DNA of 64,000 nt from Pseudomonas migulae NBRC 103157. GTDB lineage: Bacteria; Pseudomonadota; Gammaproteobacteria; Pseudomonadales; Pseudomonadaceae. The notes beneath the pieces were generated by a model. The model ran no database searches. It worked only from the letters and a program-made list of their open reading frames with translations, and was not told the DNA's origin. Of this stretch, positions 63,533-64,000 are shown in pieces. The stretch covers positions 124,001-188,000 of the forward strand of contig NZ_BDAG01000002.1 of the NCBI RefSeq assembly GCF_002091715.1, in the 5' to 3' direction. The position numbers were made by a program, and so were the translations under genes. Each line of letters begins with the position of its first letter. The first letter of the stretch is position 1.

Positions 63533-63748
63533 GCCCGAACGAACCCCGCATTCGGTTTTCCGACGGTGAAAAGGTCTTAAAAACCGCTTTTTCCGACAAT
63601 TTATGCAGGTTTTACAGCTTTTTTTATCGTCTTTACTTTCGGCCGAAAGCCTTTTAAAACGGGGCTTTCAGCCACATCAAGCAACAAAGAATGCGTGACT
63701 GCAGGGCAAACAACACGTCCGGGGGGCTCCCAAAGCGAACATTTCGAC

Positions 63749-63754
63749 TATGAT
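63749..63754 (+). promoter_or_regulatory. Possible -10 of the cold-shock gene
   Basis: TATGAT lies 70 bp upstream of the start codon in the 291-bp gap after the small secreted protein; no good -35 is visible. The gap also holds the 14-bp palindrome CTTTCGGCCGAAAG near 63635-63655. No gene was seen there. Confidence 0.35.
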
Positions 63755-63823
63755 ACCCCGGTGTGCCCAGTTGGCCTGAGCAGCACAGTACTACTGAAAA
63801 TATATGTTTCTTGGAGATACACC

Positions 63824-64000
63824 ATGTCTAATCGCCAAACCGGCACCGTTAAATGGTTCAACGATGAAAAAGGCTTCGGCTTCATCACTCCTCAAGGTGG
63901 CGGTGACGACCTGTTCGTACACTTCAAAGCTATCGAAAGCGACGGTTTCAAAAGCCTGAAAGAAGGCCAGACCGTTTCCTTCGTGGCTGAGAAAGGCCAA
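63824..64000 (+). CDS. Cold-shock protein, CspA family (3' end outside window)
   Basis: 59 codons are visible of an expected 69-70. [19 protein letters not shown] and [10 protein letters not shown] contain the RNP1 (KGFGFI) and RNP2 (LFVHF) nucleic-acid-binding motifs. RBS TTGGAG precedes the ATG. It binds single-stranded RNA and acts as an RNA chaperone. Confidence 0.96.
   Translation, partial: MSNRQTGTVKWFNDEKGFGFITPQGGGDDLFVHFKAIESDGFKSLKEGQTVSFVAEKGQ

Overview
The window is a piece of a Pseudomonas chromosome, most likely of the P. fluorescens group. The right-hand 8.8 kb is the conserved translation cluster thrS-infC-rpmI-rplT-pheS-pheT-ihfA followed by a MerR-type gene and tRNA-Pro(GGG), all on the minus strand. 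infC has the ATT start usual in pseudomonads. A small secreted protein and a cold-shock protein lie beyond thrS on the plus strand.

Everything to the left of tRNA-Pro, about 55 kb and running off the left edge, is one accessory catabolic region for an unidentified hydrophobic compound. From left to right it holds: an MMPL/RND exporter (partial), a YCF48-like beta-propeller, DUF1302 and DUF1329 envelope proteins; a membrane module (238-aa polytopic protein, CoxIII-like, CoxIV-like, AveC-like); a FadB-like protein and thiolase; a MalT-type LuxR regulator; acyl-CoA synthetase, aldehyde dehydrogenase and acyl-CoA dehydrogenase; a tripartite-type RND pump; ferredoxin and ferredoxin reductase; a long, tightly packed minus-strand operon of 14 genes that starts with a two-subunit Rieske oxygenase and continues through beta-oxidation genes, a retro-aldol or thiolase pair and an itaconate-like CoA-transferase/hydratase/lyase set; three TetR genes; a desaturase-type di-iron protein with rubredoxin; a chemoreceptor; a plus-strand operon with a phytoene-desaturase-like flavoprotein, a second polytopic protein, a second CoxIII/CoxIV-like pair, a kinase-like phosphotransferase and a DUF7064-like protein; and an SDR, a MaoC-fold protein and a tyrosine phosphatase.

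The main discovery is regulatory. A 16-bp palindrome, TCGTCG-N4-CGACGA, occurs in ten intergenic regions of the accessory part. From each box, exactly 22 bp downstream on the side of the gene it serves, there is a -10-like hexamer with A at position 2 and T at position 6. This holds for 12 promoters, because two boxes serve divergent genes. It places the dyad centre near -42.5, the position of a class II activator. The boxes tie uptake proteins, chemoreceptor, oxygenase, redox partners, CoA ligase and beta-oxidation into one regulon, and the locally encoded MalT-type LuxR protein is the best candidate reader. A second palindrome, TAACGAACGTTA, precedes the two genes or operons that encode the paralogous polytopic proteins and looks like a repressor operator.

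The second unusual theme is membrane biochemistry: two separate CoxIII-like/CoxIV-like pairs with no oxidase catalytic subunit, each next to AveC-like or other polytopic proteins. These could be a membrane-bound system acting on the substrate. No ring-cleavage dioxygenase, transposase, integrase or CRISPR array was found. Function assignments rest on reading motifs by eye; no database search was run.
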